From: Adiantum capillus-veneris
Taxonomy: Eukaryota; Streptophyta; Polypodiopsida; Polypodiales; Pteridaceae
Assembly: GCA_014529385.2 (NCBI GenBank)
Contig: CM043960.1
Location: 39,735,281 to 39,799,280, forward strand
DNA length: 64,000 bases
Direction: 5' to 3'
The position numbers were made by a program, and so were the translations under genes. Positions 22,320 through 33,987 of the stretch are shown one piece after another. Every line of letters starts with the position of its first letter. The stretch's first letter is position 1. The notes under the pieces are model-generated. The model was not told the DNA's origin, did not search any database, and was given only the letters and a program-made list of their open reading frames with translations.

Positions 22320-22522
22320 AATGATTTGAATTGCTTAAAACTTAAATTTAATGAACACCCACTTGGGACTGATCGGGTATCTGACGGATCTCTAGGGCCC
22401 GGACACTCGTCCATGGGCCTACTGCTTGGTCCTACCTCATGGTCGTAAGAACCCCCAGTTTTCTTTGGAACAATATCTTCTTCATCAATTTGGGTGTTTG
22501 CTCGTGTCCTCTTTGGAGCCAT
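22320..22522 (-). pseudogene. Gypsy gag exon 1 (MAPKR type)
   Basis: MAPKRTRANTQIDEED start, 203 bp to a TT|GTAAGT donor. The shared MAPKR start and position before a donor-like site tie it to the exon at 2,230-2,352. Its length leaves phase 2, which does not match the phase-0 acceptor at 31,217, so this copy may carry an indel. The ORF can also read through the donor for 13 more codons. Confidence 0.5.
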
Positions 22523-22899
22523 AACTTTTATCCTTATAAAAAGGACCTCTACTATTAGATAAATCATCAAAAAGTTAACTTTATCTTCGTATTGAATCTA
22601 ATTTCTCTTTCACCCCAACTAAGGTTAAGTTTGTAGTAAAAAATGGTAATTTCTTGACCTAGTTATGTTTTACTTACTTATATAGATAAGATAATTTTAT
22701 CTTAGCTTCCTTAAGGGTTTTCTAAGCTCCCTTAATTTTCTTATAAATTTTTGCATCTGTTTTCTAATTTTCCCTTCTTCATTAATCTTGAAATTTTTTT
22801 ATTTTTGGCTTAATATTTATTAGATTCATTATTCCTTAAAGACTGAATTTCCTTGGCTTCCTATTAGTTGTTTATACTTCCATTAATTTTTTATAAACT
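22523..22899. other. AT-rich stretch, no gene
   Basis: Leader-like sequence between the gag ATG and the satellite. No feature recognised. Confidence 0.35.
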
Positions 22900-24720
22900 T
22901 TTAACGATGATTTCTATTTATCTTAATTAAAATTTAGCTTAAATTAGAGTCTTGATATATTATAATTACTTTAACTAATTAACTAATTATGATATAATTA
23001 TCACGGCTAGCTAATGATGTTTCTTAACTCTCATAATCTTGTAATTATCCAAGCTAGTTAATTGATTTTTCTCCTTTAATTTAAAGCTAAAATTAGTTAA
23101 TTTCAGCTTAATTAAATAGTTAAACTAATTTTTCTATTAATGAGATAATTATTATGACTAGCTAATAATGTTTTATCACTTTGATAATTATCTTGTAATT
23201 ATCCAAGTTAGTTAACAAATTTTCTCCTTTAACTTATTTCTAAAAAATAAGTTAATTTTAGCTTAAGTAAATAGCTAAATTAACTTTCATGTCATGAGCT
23301 AATTATCATGGCTTACTAATGATGTTTACTAACTTTGATAATTACCTTATAATTATCTAAGCTAATTAAATAATTTACCTCTTTCATTTATAGCTAAAAT
23401 TAGTCAATTTTATCTTAAGTAAATAGCTAAACTAATTTTCTATTATTGAGCTAATTATCCCAATTCACTCATGGTGTTTACTAACTTTGAAAATTACCTT
23501 ATAATTATCTAAGATAATTAGCTAATTTCCCCCTTTAATTTATAGTTAAAATTAATCAATTCTAGCTTAATTAAATAGCTAAACTATTTTTTTAATGTAC
23601 CAATTATCCCACCTTTCTAATGATGTTTACTAATTCTAATCATTATCTAAGCTAATTAGCCGAAACAAAATAGTAACATCTCCAAACGTCCAAAATGACA
23701 TGCGCGACCAAACTGTTACTGCAAACTGGTAAATCCGATATTATGTCTCGGTACAAAAACGAGGTACTAAGAATAAGTGCTACTCTCTAGTTGTGTGGGG
23801 TATGTGTAATCATTGACACCATAGGTTCCCAATACAAGAGGGTGATACAATGTGTGATGAATTCATCCTCATCTGTACTCTAGGTGTCGAGCCAGGATGG
23901 CTCCAATCCTCTGCTCTAGTCTCCGTCAATCCCCTTTAATTTACAGCTAAAATTAATGATATTTTTTAGCTTAATTAAATAGCTAAATTAATTTTACGTT
24001 AATCATATAATTAACATGGTTTACTTATAATGTTTTCTAACTCTGATAATTACCTTTTAGTTATCTAAGCTAATTAGCTAGTTTCACCCTTTAATTTATA
24101 GCTACAATTAAACTAATTTTCTATTGATGAGCTAATTATCCTGGCTAGCTAATGATGTTTTCTAACTCTGATAATTATCTTATCATTATCCAAGTTAGTG
24201 TATTATAGCTAAAATTAGTACATTTTAGCTTAATTAAATAGCTAAGCTAATTTCTATTGATCAAATAATTATCACATCTAGCTAATGGTTTTTACTAACT
24301 CTGATAATTACCTTCTAATTATCCAAGTTAGTTAACTAATTTTTCCCTTTAATTTTTAGCTAGAATCAAGCTTAACTAATTAGCTAAACTAGTTTTATGT
24401 TAATGAGATGATTAACCCATGTTCTTAACAATGTTTTCTAACTTTGACAATTATCTTGTGATTTGTTAAGTTGATTTGCAAAGTTTTCCATTAGTTTTAT
24501 AGTTAAAAACAACTAATTTTTGCCTAGTTAATTACAAAAATTAATCAAAAAAATATGATATAATTTTCCTAGCTTTTTAATGGTATAATTAAGCTCTAAT
24601 AATTATCTTAAATTTAACTAGGCTTGTTTATCATAATTTCCATGAATTAAAGTCAAAATTAATCAATTTTAGTCCTAATTAGGGTTCATAATTAAGTAGA
24701 TTATTAATCTTAATTAAGAT
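22900..24720. repeat. AT-rich satellite array, about 150-bp units
   Basis: About ten units. Each contains CTAATGATGTTTNCTAACTC or close variants, GATAATTACCTTATAATTAT, CCAAGCTAGTTAA, CCTTTAATTTATAGCTAAAA, and GCTTAATTAAATAGCTAAAC, ending in GAGCTAATTATC. Unit starts are near 23,010, 23,163, 23,319, 23,467, 23,617, 24,023, 24,150, 24,278, 24,424 and 24,574. It is interrupted once by a non-satellite island (23,655-23,930). Confidence 0.9.
23655..23930. other. Non-satellite island inside the satellite
   Basis: About 275 bp of normal base composition between satellite units, from near CGAAACAAAATAG to near CCGTCAATCCCC. No ORF, no clear inverted ends, no target duplication seen. Confidence 0.6.
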
Positions 24721-24765
24721 TAAGTAATCAATAGTTTAATAATGAATAGAAGAGTGATTACTAGT

Positions 24766-24840
24766 AGGGGATGCGTTCGACACAAGCTTCCACCATTGCA
24801 CTAGAGGTACCTCCTCTGTGCTCTAACCAGGTTGACCAAC
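24766..24840 (-). other. tRNA-like or SINE-head-like segment
   Basis: On the minus strand TGGTCAACCTGG followed by TTAGAGCAC fits 11 of 12 positions of the RNA polymerase III A box. About 55 bp on, GTGTCGAACGC fits about 8 of 11 B-box positions. I could not fold a full cloverleaf, so this is not called a tRNA gene. A decayed tRNA or a tRNA-derived SINE head is possible. Confidence 0.25.
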
Positions 24841-25178
24841 AATATGTAAAGTATTTTAAGAGGTATCATACCAAGAGTTCTTTTGGCTTCCTATTAGTAT
24901 CGTGCATTGATACCTCCACATCTGGGTCATTTTTTAAGGAAGGCTATCTTGTGCACAAGGAATGTGAGTTGGTTTTTGGATAACTATCTCAACTTGAATC
25001 TACCTTCTTATCAAGAACCTCTTTCTTATTTGCTACATCTACCCTTAATTTCTTGATTGAGTACTAACTTAACTTTAGATTCCTTAAGTAATTTGGGAAA
25101 GAAAATAATGTATGCCATTATAATATATAACTAACTCAAAGTTTTACATTATCGGTTTATAGTGGTTTACAAAATTGC
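24841..25178. other. No gene seen
   Basis: Sequence between the tRNA-like segment and the end of the Gypsy gag fragment. An open frame of 70 codons crosses it on the plus strand but resembles nothing known. Confidence 0.35.
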
Positions 25179-25613
25179 CTATGGTTGCTGAGCTCTAGGA
25201 TTGCTAACTGTGGCCAAGCGAGTGGCTCTTTCATGTTCCTCGTTCATTAAGGTTGGTTCTCCCATGATTGCATAAGCTCTGGCTCCTCTTTCTTTTCCTC
25301 TACCTCGTCCTCCATTTCTACCTCTTCTTAGATTGTCTCCCTGATTTATCTAAGTTTGAAGAATGGCTCTGGCGGTAATTCCAGGGTTTCGCTCTTCTGG
25401 ACAATTATTTCTATAGTGTCCCATCTGATTGCATCCATAGCACCTGACATTTGGGAAGGTCTGCTCTAAGTTCACTGTCTCGCAGCTACTCCACGTTGTT
25501 GATATCCTTGGTTGAAGGTTCTCCTAGGTCTTCCCCTAAAGTTATTAAAACCATTATAATTCTTGGTAGGGTTAATTCCTTCAGCTACAAGAGGCTTAGC
25601 CCTAAGAAGGGCT
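25179..25613 (-). pseudogene. Gypsy gag exon 2, 3' part with zinc knuckle
   Basis: In one of the minus frames: GFNNFRGRPRRTFNQGYQQRG, then zinc knuckle CYGCNQMGHYRNNC (about 25,400-25,445), an R/G-rich stretch and GARAYAIMGEPTL, ending at a TAG (25,179-25,181). Frame changes are needed. It continues from 30,791-31,216; the two parts are separated by the Copia insertion, with AGGGC at both edges. Confidence 0.75.
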
Positions 25614-25850
25614 GTTGGAATTAGGGTTGCAGAGAAACGCACACAGCTTGGAGAAGACAAAGGAAGCTCAAGGCACACAATAGAGAGTGTGTTACTTAGT
25701 GTGTTACTTAGTGTGCAATGGAAATAGATAGCCCTAGAGTGATGGGCGTAGATATAATGCTCGGGGGAAAAAAACCTCCTGAAGAGGGAAAAAATGTCCC
25801 GGCAGTCCTAGTGTGTTCACACACATCACTACCACATGTATATGGTAACA
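25614..25850 (-). repeat. 3' LTR of Copia (237 bp)
   Basis: TGTTGGAATT...GGTAACA on the plus strand. It has an extra 12-bp copy of GTGTTACTTA(GT) compared with the right LTR. Confidence 0.95.
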
Positions 25851-25925
25851 CATCCCCCCTGGAGTGATGTAGTGAACGAGAGCTGGCACATGAGTAAAGG
25901 GAAGTGCCATGCCTTGAGGACATGA

Positions 25926-28900
25926 TCAGTCCACAAAGGGGAGTAAGCCCAAAGCTTTGCGGAAAGCTTCAAGCTTCTCACGACACAATGCCTTTGTGAA
26001 AAGATCTGCAAGGTTGTCCTGTGTTGGCACATAAGCCAAGTTGATCTCTCCTGCTGAGAGCCTCTCCCTGACATAGTGGTAATGCACCTCAATGTGCTTT
26101 GTGCGAGCATGAAAAACTGGGTTCCTCGCAACTGCCAATGCGCTATGACTGTTAGTGTAGATAGTGTCTGTCCAACACCCAAATCAGCCATAAGGCATCT
26201 GAGCCATAAACACTCAACCGTAGCTATGAAGACTGCCCTGTACTCAGCCTCACAACTCAAAGTGACCACAGTAGGTTGCTTCTTGCTCAACCATGATATA
26301 CATGAACTGCCAAGCATGAAACAAAAACCACTTGTGGACACTCACGTGTCAAAACAACCAGCCCAATCTGAGTCCGAAAAAGCATGTAAGTCTGGTGGCA
26401 ATGATCCCCCCTTGGGATAAAACAAGCCAAGATGTAAAGTGCCACTAAGGTAGCGAAAAATCCTCTTGACAACCTACCAATGCTTAGACCCTGGGCTATG
26501 CATAAATCTGCTGACCTGTGAGACTGCAAACTGAATATCTGGCCTCGTGCAACATAAATGAGGCAATTAACTGCAGTTTGGTAAAGAGTGACATCTGCCT
26601 GCAGAATCACCAGCATCATGTAGACTCAATTTCAAACCTGTTTCCATGGGAGTGGCAATAGGTTTGCAATCCTCAAGTCCAAAATTACATAGCAATGTCT
26701 CTATGTAACTTTTCTGACACAAGGCAATACCACCATCACACAGCTTAAACTGTATGCCCAAGTAATGATGCAAGAGCCCCAAATCTTTCATCTTGAAAGT
26801 AGCATTCAAATCAGTCTTACATTCAGCAATATGTCTGCATTTGGTCCAGTGATCAACAAATCATCTACATAAAGAACCACAATGAGAAGTACATCACCCT
26901 CACGCTTTACATACAATGTGCTTTCTGTTGGACTATTATGAAAGCCTTGTTTGACAAAATGAGTGTCAGCTTTCTCATACCAAGCACGAGGAGATTGCTT
27001 CAACCCATACAAAGCCTTGTTACATTTGTACACTTTGTCCTCTTGTGCTTTCTTGACAAAACCGCGAGGCTGCATTACATAAACTTCCTCAAATATGTCA
27101 CCATTCAAGAAAGCAGTAACAATGTTTGATTGATGTACGTCCCGACCAAAATGAGCTACCAATGCACATAGAAAACACACAGTAGTCATACGACAAGTGG
27201 GAGCAAAAGTCTCTTCATAATCTATGCCTTTCTGTTGTGCATAACCCTTTGCAACAAGTCGAGCCTTATGGCAATCGATCTCACCATCCGGCTTGCGTTT
27301 CAAATTGTAAACTTACTTCGTACAATGGCCTTTTTGCCAGGACACAAATCATAAAATGTCCATGTGTCATTTTCTATAAGTGCATCATATTCTAATTGCA
27401 TGGCAAGCATCCAATTTTTTGAATTTTGTGCTTCATCAAAAGATAGAGGTTCCTCAACATCATGTAAACTAGACATAGCCAAAGCATAACAATCTGATGC
27501 ATAAGATGCATGGCAAGAGCCTGAACAAGTACGACTAGACAAAGGTGCATCCAATTTACTGTCACGCAAAGTGTGCACTAGCCATTTTGGCATACCTCTA
27601 ACCTGCTCATTTTCAGCCCTTTCCTCATCAAGTACATCATGTACATTTGCATCAGTAATAGGCTGATCTATAACATTTTTGGAAACCCGCATAGGCTGTA
27701 CATTTGCCTCATTGGAATTTACATTCTAACTTCCACCACTGAAAAGAGGCAACAAAGTGTCATAAATGTCCTGTGAGCTTACATTATTGTCTCTAGTACA
27801 TGACAACAAGGGCTGAACAGAATCTTCCACAAACACTACATCCTGTGAAACCAAAATACGCTTTGTTTGCGGATGATACAGCCTGTAACATTTGCTTTCA
27901 GCACTATAACCAACAAAATAACATTTGCTTTCAGCACTATAACCAACAAAAATACATTTGACAGCCTTATCATCCAATTTTATGTGTTGCACTTGTGGCA
28001 CTAAACCATAAGCCAAACAACCAAAAACACGCATGTGCTCAATAGATGGTTTTCTATCATGCCATGCTTCATATGGACTCATAGACTGCAACGCTTTTGT
28101 AGGACACCTGTTCAGTACATAAGTGGCACACATGACAGCCTCGAGCTAAAACAAATGTGGCAAAGGTTGACTCTTGACCATACATCTTGCCATTTCGGTA
28201 AGAGACATGTTTTTCCTCTCAGCAACACCATTTTGCTAAGGTGTATACGGCATTGTACATTGGTGTTTTATCCCATGACTAGCCAAAAATGCATTAAATT
28301 CATGAGACATATACTCCCCCCCTCGATCGGAACGAAGTGTGCCCATAGTACATTTTGATACATTTTCAGCCATAGCCAGAAATTATTTGAAGCACATAAA
28401 AACTTCGGACTTTGCTTTAAGCGGAAATACCCATGCATGCCTGGAGTAATCATCAATGAAAGTCGCAAAGTACAGGTAATTGCCAAAGGACGGAGTTTGC
28501 ATGGGCCCACAAACATCACCCCTATGCACAAGCTGCAACCTGCATGTGGCCCTAACTGGACCATCCTTTGGAAACTTAGAACACTGCATTTTACCCAAAA
28601 TAGAGCCTTCGCAAACATGTTTGATAGGTGCTTCAAGAGGCGGCAAAGAAGCAACCATATTAGATTTCTGCAAACGCAGCAAACTGGCAAAATTCAGATG
28701 CCCAAAACGTGCATGCCAAAGTTTTGCATCTGAAATAGCCCTTGAATCTGCAACCGCATTTGCAAAATTTTGTCCACACTTGTCATACAAAGTGCGCTTA
28801 TACAGCCCACGGCACAAAAGGCCAGATGCAACAATTTCATCACCAGAACTGAGATCATGAACTGTACATCTGTCATCCACAAATTTGACTACAAGTCCAA

Positions 28901-30202
28901 GTCTAGCAAGTGCGGATACAAACAAAAGATTCTTCTTGATCCTAGATACATAAAGTGCATCAACAAGTGTGCAAGAACTGTCATTTGTAGCAGTAAGCAC
29001 AATCTTTCCAACCCCTTGAACCGGATAAGAGGCATTGTTGCCGCAAGTGACTAAATTCCCATGAGGGACAGACTCAAGAGAGGTGAGCAATTCACGATGT
29101 GAGGTAATGTGCTTTGTAGCACCGTTGTTGAAATAACACACATGTGAATCTGCAACAACTGACAAGCATGCATCATGGATAGCAGGATTTTAAGTGCACT
29201 CTGCACTAAAATCCCATTCTGCATCAACATCAACATCATAGTCTCCTTTTATAGAAGACTCAACAATGGCTGCATTTGTAGTGGAACCAGCATTTGTTGT
29301 GGAATCACCCTCTTTCTTCTTAGCCTCTTTGGCCTTCAACTTAGGACACTGCTTGATCAAATGATCATTAGCTCTACAATAATGGCAACGCATCTTCTTT
29401 TTGCCCTTATCACCAAAATTTCCAAACGAATTGATGCCAGCAAAAGCATTAGGAACAAAAGTTTTGCCACTCGCAGCAGAACCATAAGAAGTGGTTGCAT
29501 TGTTGTTACCACCCTTTCTTTGAGAAGCAATAAAAGCATGTTCAATTGCACGCTGCCTAGTCTTGTTTTTCCTGCAAAGTGACTCTTGCAACAGCAATGT
29601 GCATAATGCATCAAACTTGACAACTTCATTAGCAAGAGTCTAGTATGAATTTGGTAAAGCATCAAGAACAATCTGCACAAGGGAACTGTCTGAAATGACT
29701 TCACCTCCAGAAATAAGTTGCTCATTGATATCCTTGACACCAGCAAGGAAAGTGTCCATATCATCTTCCTCATGCATAATCTTCAATTCCAACTCTTTAC
29801 GCAGCAAAGCAACTTTAGCCTCATTGCGGCTTGCATAAAGACCTGCTAGAATATCCCAAGCCTGTTTTGTAGATTTTGTTGAACGAATGTGAGGAGCAAT
29901 GGTGCGCTTCACAGACAATGCAATCAATGCATGAGCCTGTGCATCCTTTACATCCCAAAGCTTGTTCTGTCTCATAGGCAAAACAACTCTAATAGCAGCA
30001 ATCCTTGTAGCAAGACTTGCAACATCCTCAACATCGCTGCATCCTCAAAACCATGGCATACATCAATGCCCTGCACAATATTCCAAATGCCCTTTGACAC
30101 AAGAACATGTTGCATCATGTAAGCCCTCATAGGGTAATTGTCCCCATCCAACCTGACCTCAGCAGCAAACATCTTGAACACATTTGTGTTGTTGTCAGCC
30201 AT
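25926..30202 (-). pseudogene. Copia gag-pol polyprotein, frameshifted
   Basis: Start MADNNTNVF at 30,202. In order: gag core (SKGIWNIVQG, STKQAWDILAGLY), zinc knuckle CHYCRANDHLIKQC at 29.4 kb, a protease region in which the usual DSGA is FNNGA (active-site Asp replaced), GAG-preintegrase LWHARFGHLNF, integrase GDVCGP and FIDDYSRHAW, RT with LNGDIFEEVYV, NKALYGLKQ and YVDDLLIT (26.8-27.3 kb), MKDLGLLHHYLGIQF, and RNase H ending HARTKHIEVHYHYVRE and ADLFTKAL (25,926-26,138). At least four frame changes and several stops. An 11-residue FVGYSAESKCY repeat occurs in tandem at 27.9 kb. Confidence 0.9.
27886..27955. repeat. In-frame tandem duplication in Copia integrase
   Basis: ACATTTGCTTTCAGCACTAT followed by AACCAACAAAA occurs twice in a row. 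It duplicates residues FVGYSAESKCY in the same frame. Confidence 0.9.
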
Positions 30203-30550
30203 GGTAAATGTTGCACCTGATGTAAAAACTGCTCGAAAAGAGGAGTAACAAAGCGGGAACAACACGTGCTATATAGCACAAACCGTAGAAGACCGCAAGG
30301 CACCTGTTCTGCAGAAAACAGCACTGAAAGAAATTCTACACAAAATGATGAAATAGCCTGTGTTGTACTTTTTGTAGTGGAAACGGAGGCCGAAATGAGC
30401 CCGAATCAGAAATCTGAGCAGACTGAGCTCTACGAGCTCATCCAAAATTTTTGTCGACATGCGAACGCTTATCGAAGCACACAAAAATCGAAGAAAGTGA
30501 GCAGGCGTGGGCTGGAGCTGCTGGCGACTGAGCTCGGGAGGACGCAACCT

Positions 30551-30562
30551 GCTCTGATACCA
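30551..30562 (-). promoter_or_regulatory. Primer binding site of Copia (initiator tRNA-Met)
   Basis: Minus-strand TGGTATCAGAGC two bases after the LTR end; a perfect match to the classic plant Copia primer site. Confidence 0.95.
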
Positions 30563-30564
30563 AT

Positions 30565-30790
30565 TGTTGAAATAGGGTTGCAGAGAATTGCACACATCTT
30601 GGAGAAGACAAAGGAAGCTCAAGGCACACTATAGAGAGTGTGTTACTTAGTGTGCAATGGAAAGATAGATAGCCCTAGGGTGATGGGCGTATATACAATG
30701 CTCGGGCGAAAAAACCTCCTAAAGAAGGAAAAAATACCCCGGTAGTCCTAGTGTGTTCACATACATCACTACCACATGTATATGGTAATA
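30565..30790 (-). repeat. 5' LTR of Copia (226 bp)
   Basis: TGTTGAAATAGGG...GGTAATA on the plus strand; the terminal CA has mutated to TA. Flanked by AGGGC. Confidence 0.95.
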
Positions 30791-31216
30791 AGGGCATCTT
30801 GCATTGATGTAGGCCTCATGGCTTCAAGATGTGTACTTAGGGTTTTGTTGAGGCCTTGACAGAAGCGGGCAATCTGTTGCTCCATTGTCATCTGGGTAGC
30901 ATAGCGTCGTAAGGACACAAATTTTGTGTAGTACTCCTCCAGAGAGAGTCCTAATTGGTGCAGACCAAGGAATTAATTCATCTTAATAGCCTAATGTGCA
31001 GGATGGAGATAGAGTTATTTGATTGCTTGCTTCGTTTTCTCCCAAGATGGACTACTCGTGGGATTATCTCTACAGTGTTGCTTCCACCAAAGTTTGGCAT
31101 CACTGCTGAGACAAAACATGCCTGACATGGCTTGGTTTTCCTGCAGCATTAAAATAGTTGCTCATAGCATCTAACCATGCTTCGACATCTCGTTCTAAAT
31201 TAAGTCCCTCTCCCAA
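30791..31216 (-). pseudogene. Gypsy gag exon 2, 5' part
   Basis: Begins after an acceptor-like CTTTCTCAG at 31,217 with LGEGLNLERDVEAWLDAMSNYF. It continues through shifted frames to a gag core (EEYYTKFVSLRRYATQMTMEQQIARFCQGL in pieces, EAMRPTSMQDAL at the Copia junction). The strand and junction show it is one gag with 25,179-25,613. Gag builds the particle. Several frame changes. Confidence 0.7.
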
Positions 31217-32324
31217 CTGAGAAAGTTAGGGAGTTGGACTTGCTTTAGTAGTAATCTTTTTTCTTGAGTAACATTGTAAAGGCTATTTATGTGAGTATTA
31301 CCTTGGGTTTAAATTAATGAATTTAGTCCTAGATGAAAATCTCTCTTACTTATTCTTTCAACTTATATCATACTCAAAAAATTTGCATATTAGATGAAGA
31401 CAATTGCCAAACCATAAACAAAACTGCTTACAGCATACCCATGAGAACCATAGTATGTACAAGAGCTAATACAATCCATAAATATCCTACTATGTACAAG
31501 GGTGACAACAGTCCTATACTAGAATCTTGTGGACTTTAACATCTTTTGGTCCACTAAAACTAGGGCCTACACGTATGGGCCTAATTCAACCTGGGTAGTT
31601 ACTTTAGACGCCTGATCAAACACCCACTGATTCTGTGATACTTGGACATCATCTACTACAAAGGTTTTCTAATTACTATCACATTGTTTTAACATTTAAA
31701 ATAATGGTTTCTTTTAACTTTCCGTTATAGTGATTTCTTCAATCAAGTATTAAAGACATCATTGAAAAGCATTCTTTTAGCAAACAGACAACTTTAAACT
31801 TAAGATAGGGTTCTACCAATAAAAAACAGTGACCATAATAACCATGATCAGTACTCTTCTTGTCTCAAGACCACCTAAGGGTGAAAAATGACACCCATTC
31901 CTTATTCATAACTTGGGTGGAAACCCATCACTCAAGTTCGGGGTGCCCATACACCAAACCTATTGCCCATATAATCGGGTGACTCCCCGAGGATAAAAAC
32001 GGTATCCTAACTTATGTAGAAACATCAAGACATGACACGGAGTAGAAACTCATCGTTCATGGGGGTAATCGACTTATTCGTGGCTGAAAAGCCATCATAA
32101 TTCATCGATTTATAGCAAGGATTCGTAGGTGTCTTGAGACAAGCTATCTTAAGGATGATCAATCATATCTTTCTTAATTCAACCAGTCTTTAAAAAACAT
32201 TTAGTTCTTAGTTTATCAACCAATTGCAGGATGGTTTCTTGGAAGATACCCTTCTGATTTTCAGCCAATTTATCTTTTCTAAAATCCTTACCCACTCTTT
32301 AAACTATGCAATGTTATTACTTAC
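31217..32324 (-). other. Probable intron in Gypsy gag (1,108 bp)
   Basis: GTAAGT donor at 32,319-32,324 and a pyrimidine-rich acceptor ACTCCCTAACTTTCTCAG ending at 31,217 (minus strand). The donor-proximal 665 bp are shared with 21,650-22,319. The exon 1 that should lie upstream is displaced by the chromovirus LTR starting five bases away at 32,329. Confidence 0.5.
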
Positions 32325-32328
32325 AATA

Positions 32329-33519
32329 TGTAATGGAAATGGCATATGAACATAGAGAATAGCGGAATTAAGAGAATTAAAGTGAGCATTTTTATGAGAC
32401 TAATTTGAGAACATAGAGGATGGACTTAACTAGCGGTAGCAACATAACCATTATACTTAATTAACTTGGCATGAACAATACTTTTGGAAGAGAGAGAATT
32501 AGAGAACATGACAGTTGAGGACCGGATTTATGTGGAGCCAGTCCCCCCTCCAATAGGCTTTTTTATTTTAGATTCTCCCATAAAGAGAGACTTGGTACAA
32601 TACAATCTTTGTGTTCCTTGTGACCTATGTGATTTAATGAAAATCGAAAGCTTCATGCGTCACGAGCATAACATAAACTTTGTAAACGCATTATCCATCC
32701 CCGGCCTCAGTCCCAAGGCCTCAAACACCTTCGAGGGTGGAGAGAGCTAGCGGGGAATGAGGGTAGGGAAGAGGAAGAAGAAGTAACATACGAGAAAGAG
32801 ATAGCTCCTCGCTTATCATCACTCTTGTTGCATAGCATAGTATAATAGCATAATCATGATGATGAAGAAGATGGCAAGCTTAAGCATTTTAAGCATGGCT
32901 CTTGGTTGGATTTGCATTCCATAGCCAAGAGTGTTGGTGTAGGCTCTCAACTTCTCAACAAGTTTGGAGAAGGAGATGGAGTTCTTGCACTTGGCACTTC
33001 ACACAATGAAAGTGTGTGTGAATGTGTGGGATAGAGTATACCTTGCAAGCAAGCTCCCTCCTTGCTTGGGTTGACCCCCTCTTCTAGCTCATGCATGAAG
33101 CTCATTGGCTCTCTCAAGCCTAGTCAATCACAAGCATGGGTCAAGTCAAGCAGTAGAGGTAGTCTTTGGACAAGTGTCCTCCTTTCCCCTTTGAGAGAGA
33201 GGGCTTGATAAATGCCTAATCAATTAATTTAATTAGCTAAATTCTCATTGGACCTCTCTAAGGGTCAACCAATAGGCTTTGGCCACACCTTGAGGGCAAC
33301 CTAGCTAGGGGCTTGACATGTGTCCCTTTTGCCTCATGAGCAAGGGGTGCCCTTTGGGGGAGAGAGAGAAGTCATTAAAACTCATCCCCTACTTGTGTGG
33401 ATTGCCCCCTCCTTTGTAGGCATGCATGTTGACTTTCAAGGCCCAAGCAACTTGGCCCCCTACATGCTTAAGCACCTCAAGTATCTTAGTCATCAAGCAT
33501 AGGGTTAGTAAGTGCATGG

Positions 33520-33589
<70 letters not shown>

Positions 33590-33987
33590 GCCCAAGCCTC
33601 AAGGGTTCGCCCCCTCCTTGTAGGGATTTAATTTGACTTCAAGCACATTCCTACCTTCAAGCATGCACCTTAGTTGTCAAGCATCTGATCCACTTTTAAT
33701 TATCAAGCAGCTCGAGCATAGGCCTAGTTTTAACCTAAGGTCTAAGGACTTTTACACCAACCATTGGAGGTCTTTAATGAAGCTAACCTTAAGGTCTTTA
33801 ATCTCCATTGCTAGCTCTTTGACATACCATCTCTCATTTGCACCCTTTGACTTTGGCCCCGTGTTGAGATAGATCCTCAAGCACATGTCTATATTCTAAC
33901 CCTTGTTCATGTTTATTCTTCCATATTAAATGATCATTTTAATATAAGAAAATCATTTGGGTTGGTTAGATATTAGATTTTATGTCA
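32329..33987 (-). repeat. LTR-R, complete copy (1,659 bp)
   Basis: On the plus strand it runs from TGTAATGGAAATGG to ...TTTTATGTCA; in element orientation it starts TGACATAAAATC after CAAGAGAGAGGTAA. It carries the (CT)n microsatellite. Several CCAAT or ATTGG words lie at 33.1-33.3 kb. An inverted CCGGATTTATGTGGAGCCAG block near 32.52 kb corresponds to 48.33 kb. Confidence 0.8.
33521..33587. repeat. (CT)33 microsatellite within LTR-R
   Basis: Uninterrupted CT dinucleotide, at the place where other LTR-R copies carry (TG)n or (CA)n. Confidence 0.98.

Larger units (their letters stand above)
25614..30790 (-). mobile_element. Complete Copia element with two LTRs and 5-bp target duplication
   Basis: Left LTR 25,614-25,850 and right LTR 30,565-30,790 share about 90 percent of positions by eye. 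Both start TGTTG on the plus strand. The left ends GGTAACA and the right GGTAATA. AGGGC flanks both sides (25,609-25,613 and 30,791-30,795), a clean 5-bp target site duplication. The primer site lies next to the right LTR and a G-rich tract (CCAGGGGGGATG, minus) next to the left one. The insertion splits a Gypsy gag. Confidence 0.95.

Noticed and set aside
28437-29582. Several plus-strand open frames of 94-135 codons across the Copia element
   Set aside because: They are antisense shadows of the gag, protease and integrase frames on the minus strand.
32484-32750. 88-codon plus-strand frame starting MEERELENMTV
   Set aside because: It lies antisense within a chromovirus LTR and is not conserved as a protein in the other LTR copies.
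33389-33623. Open frames of Arg-Glu or Ser-Leu repeats on both strands
   Set aside because: They are translations of the (CT)n microsatellite in an LTR.
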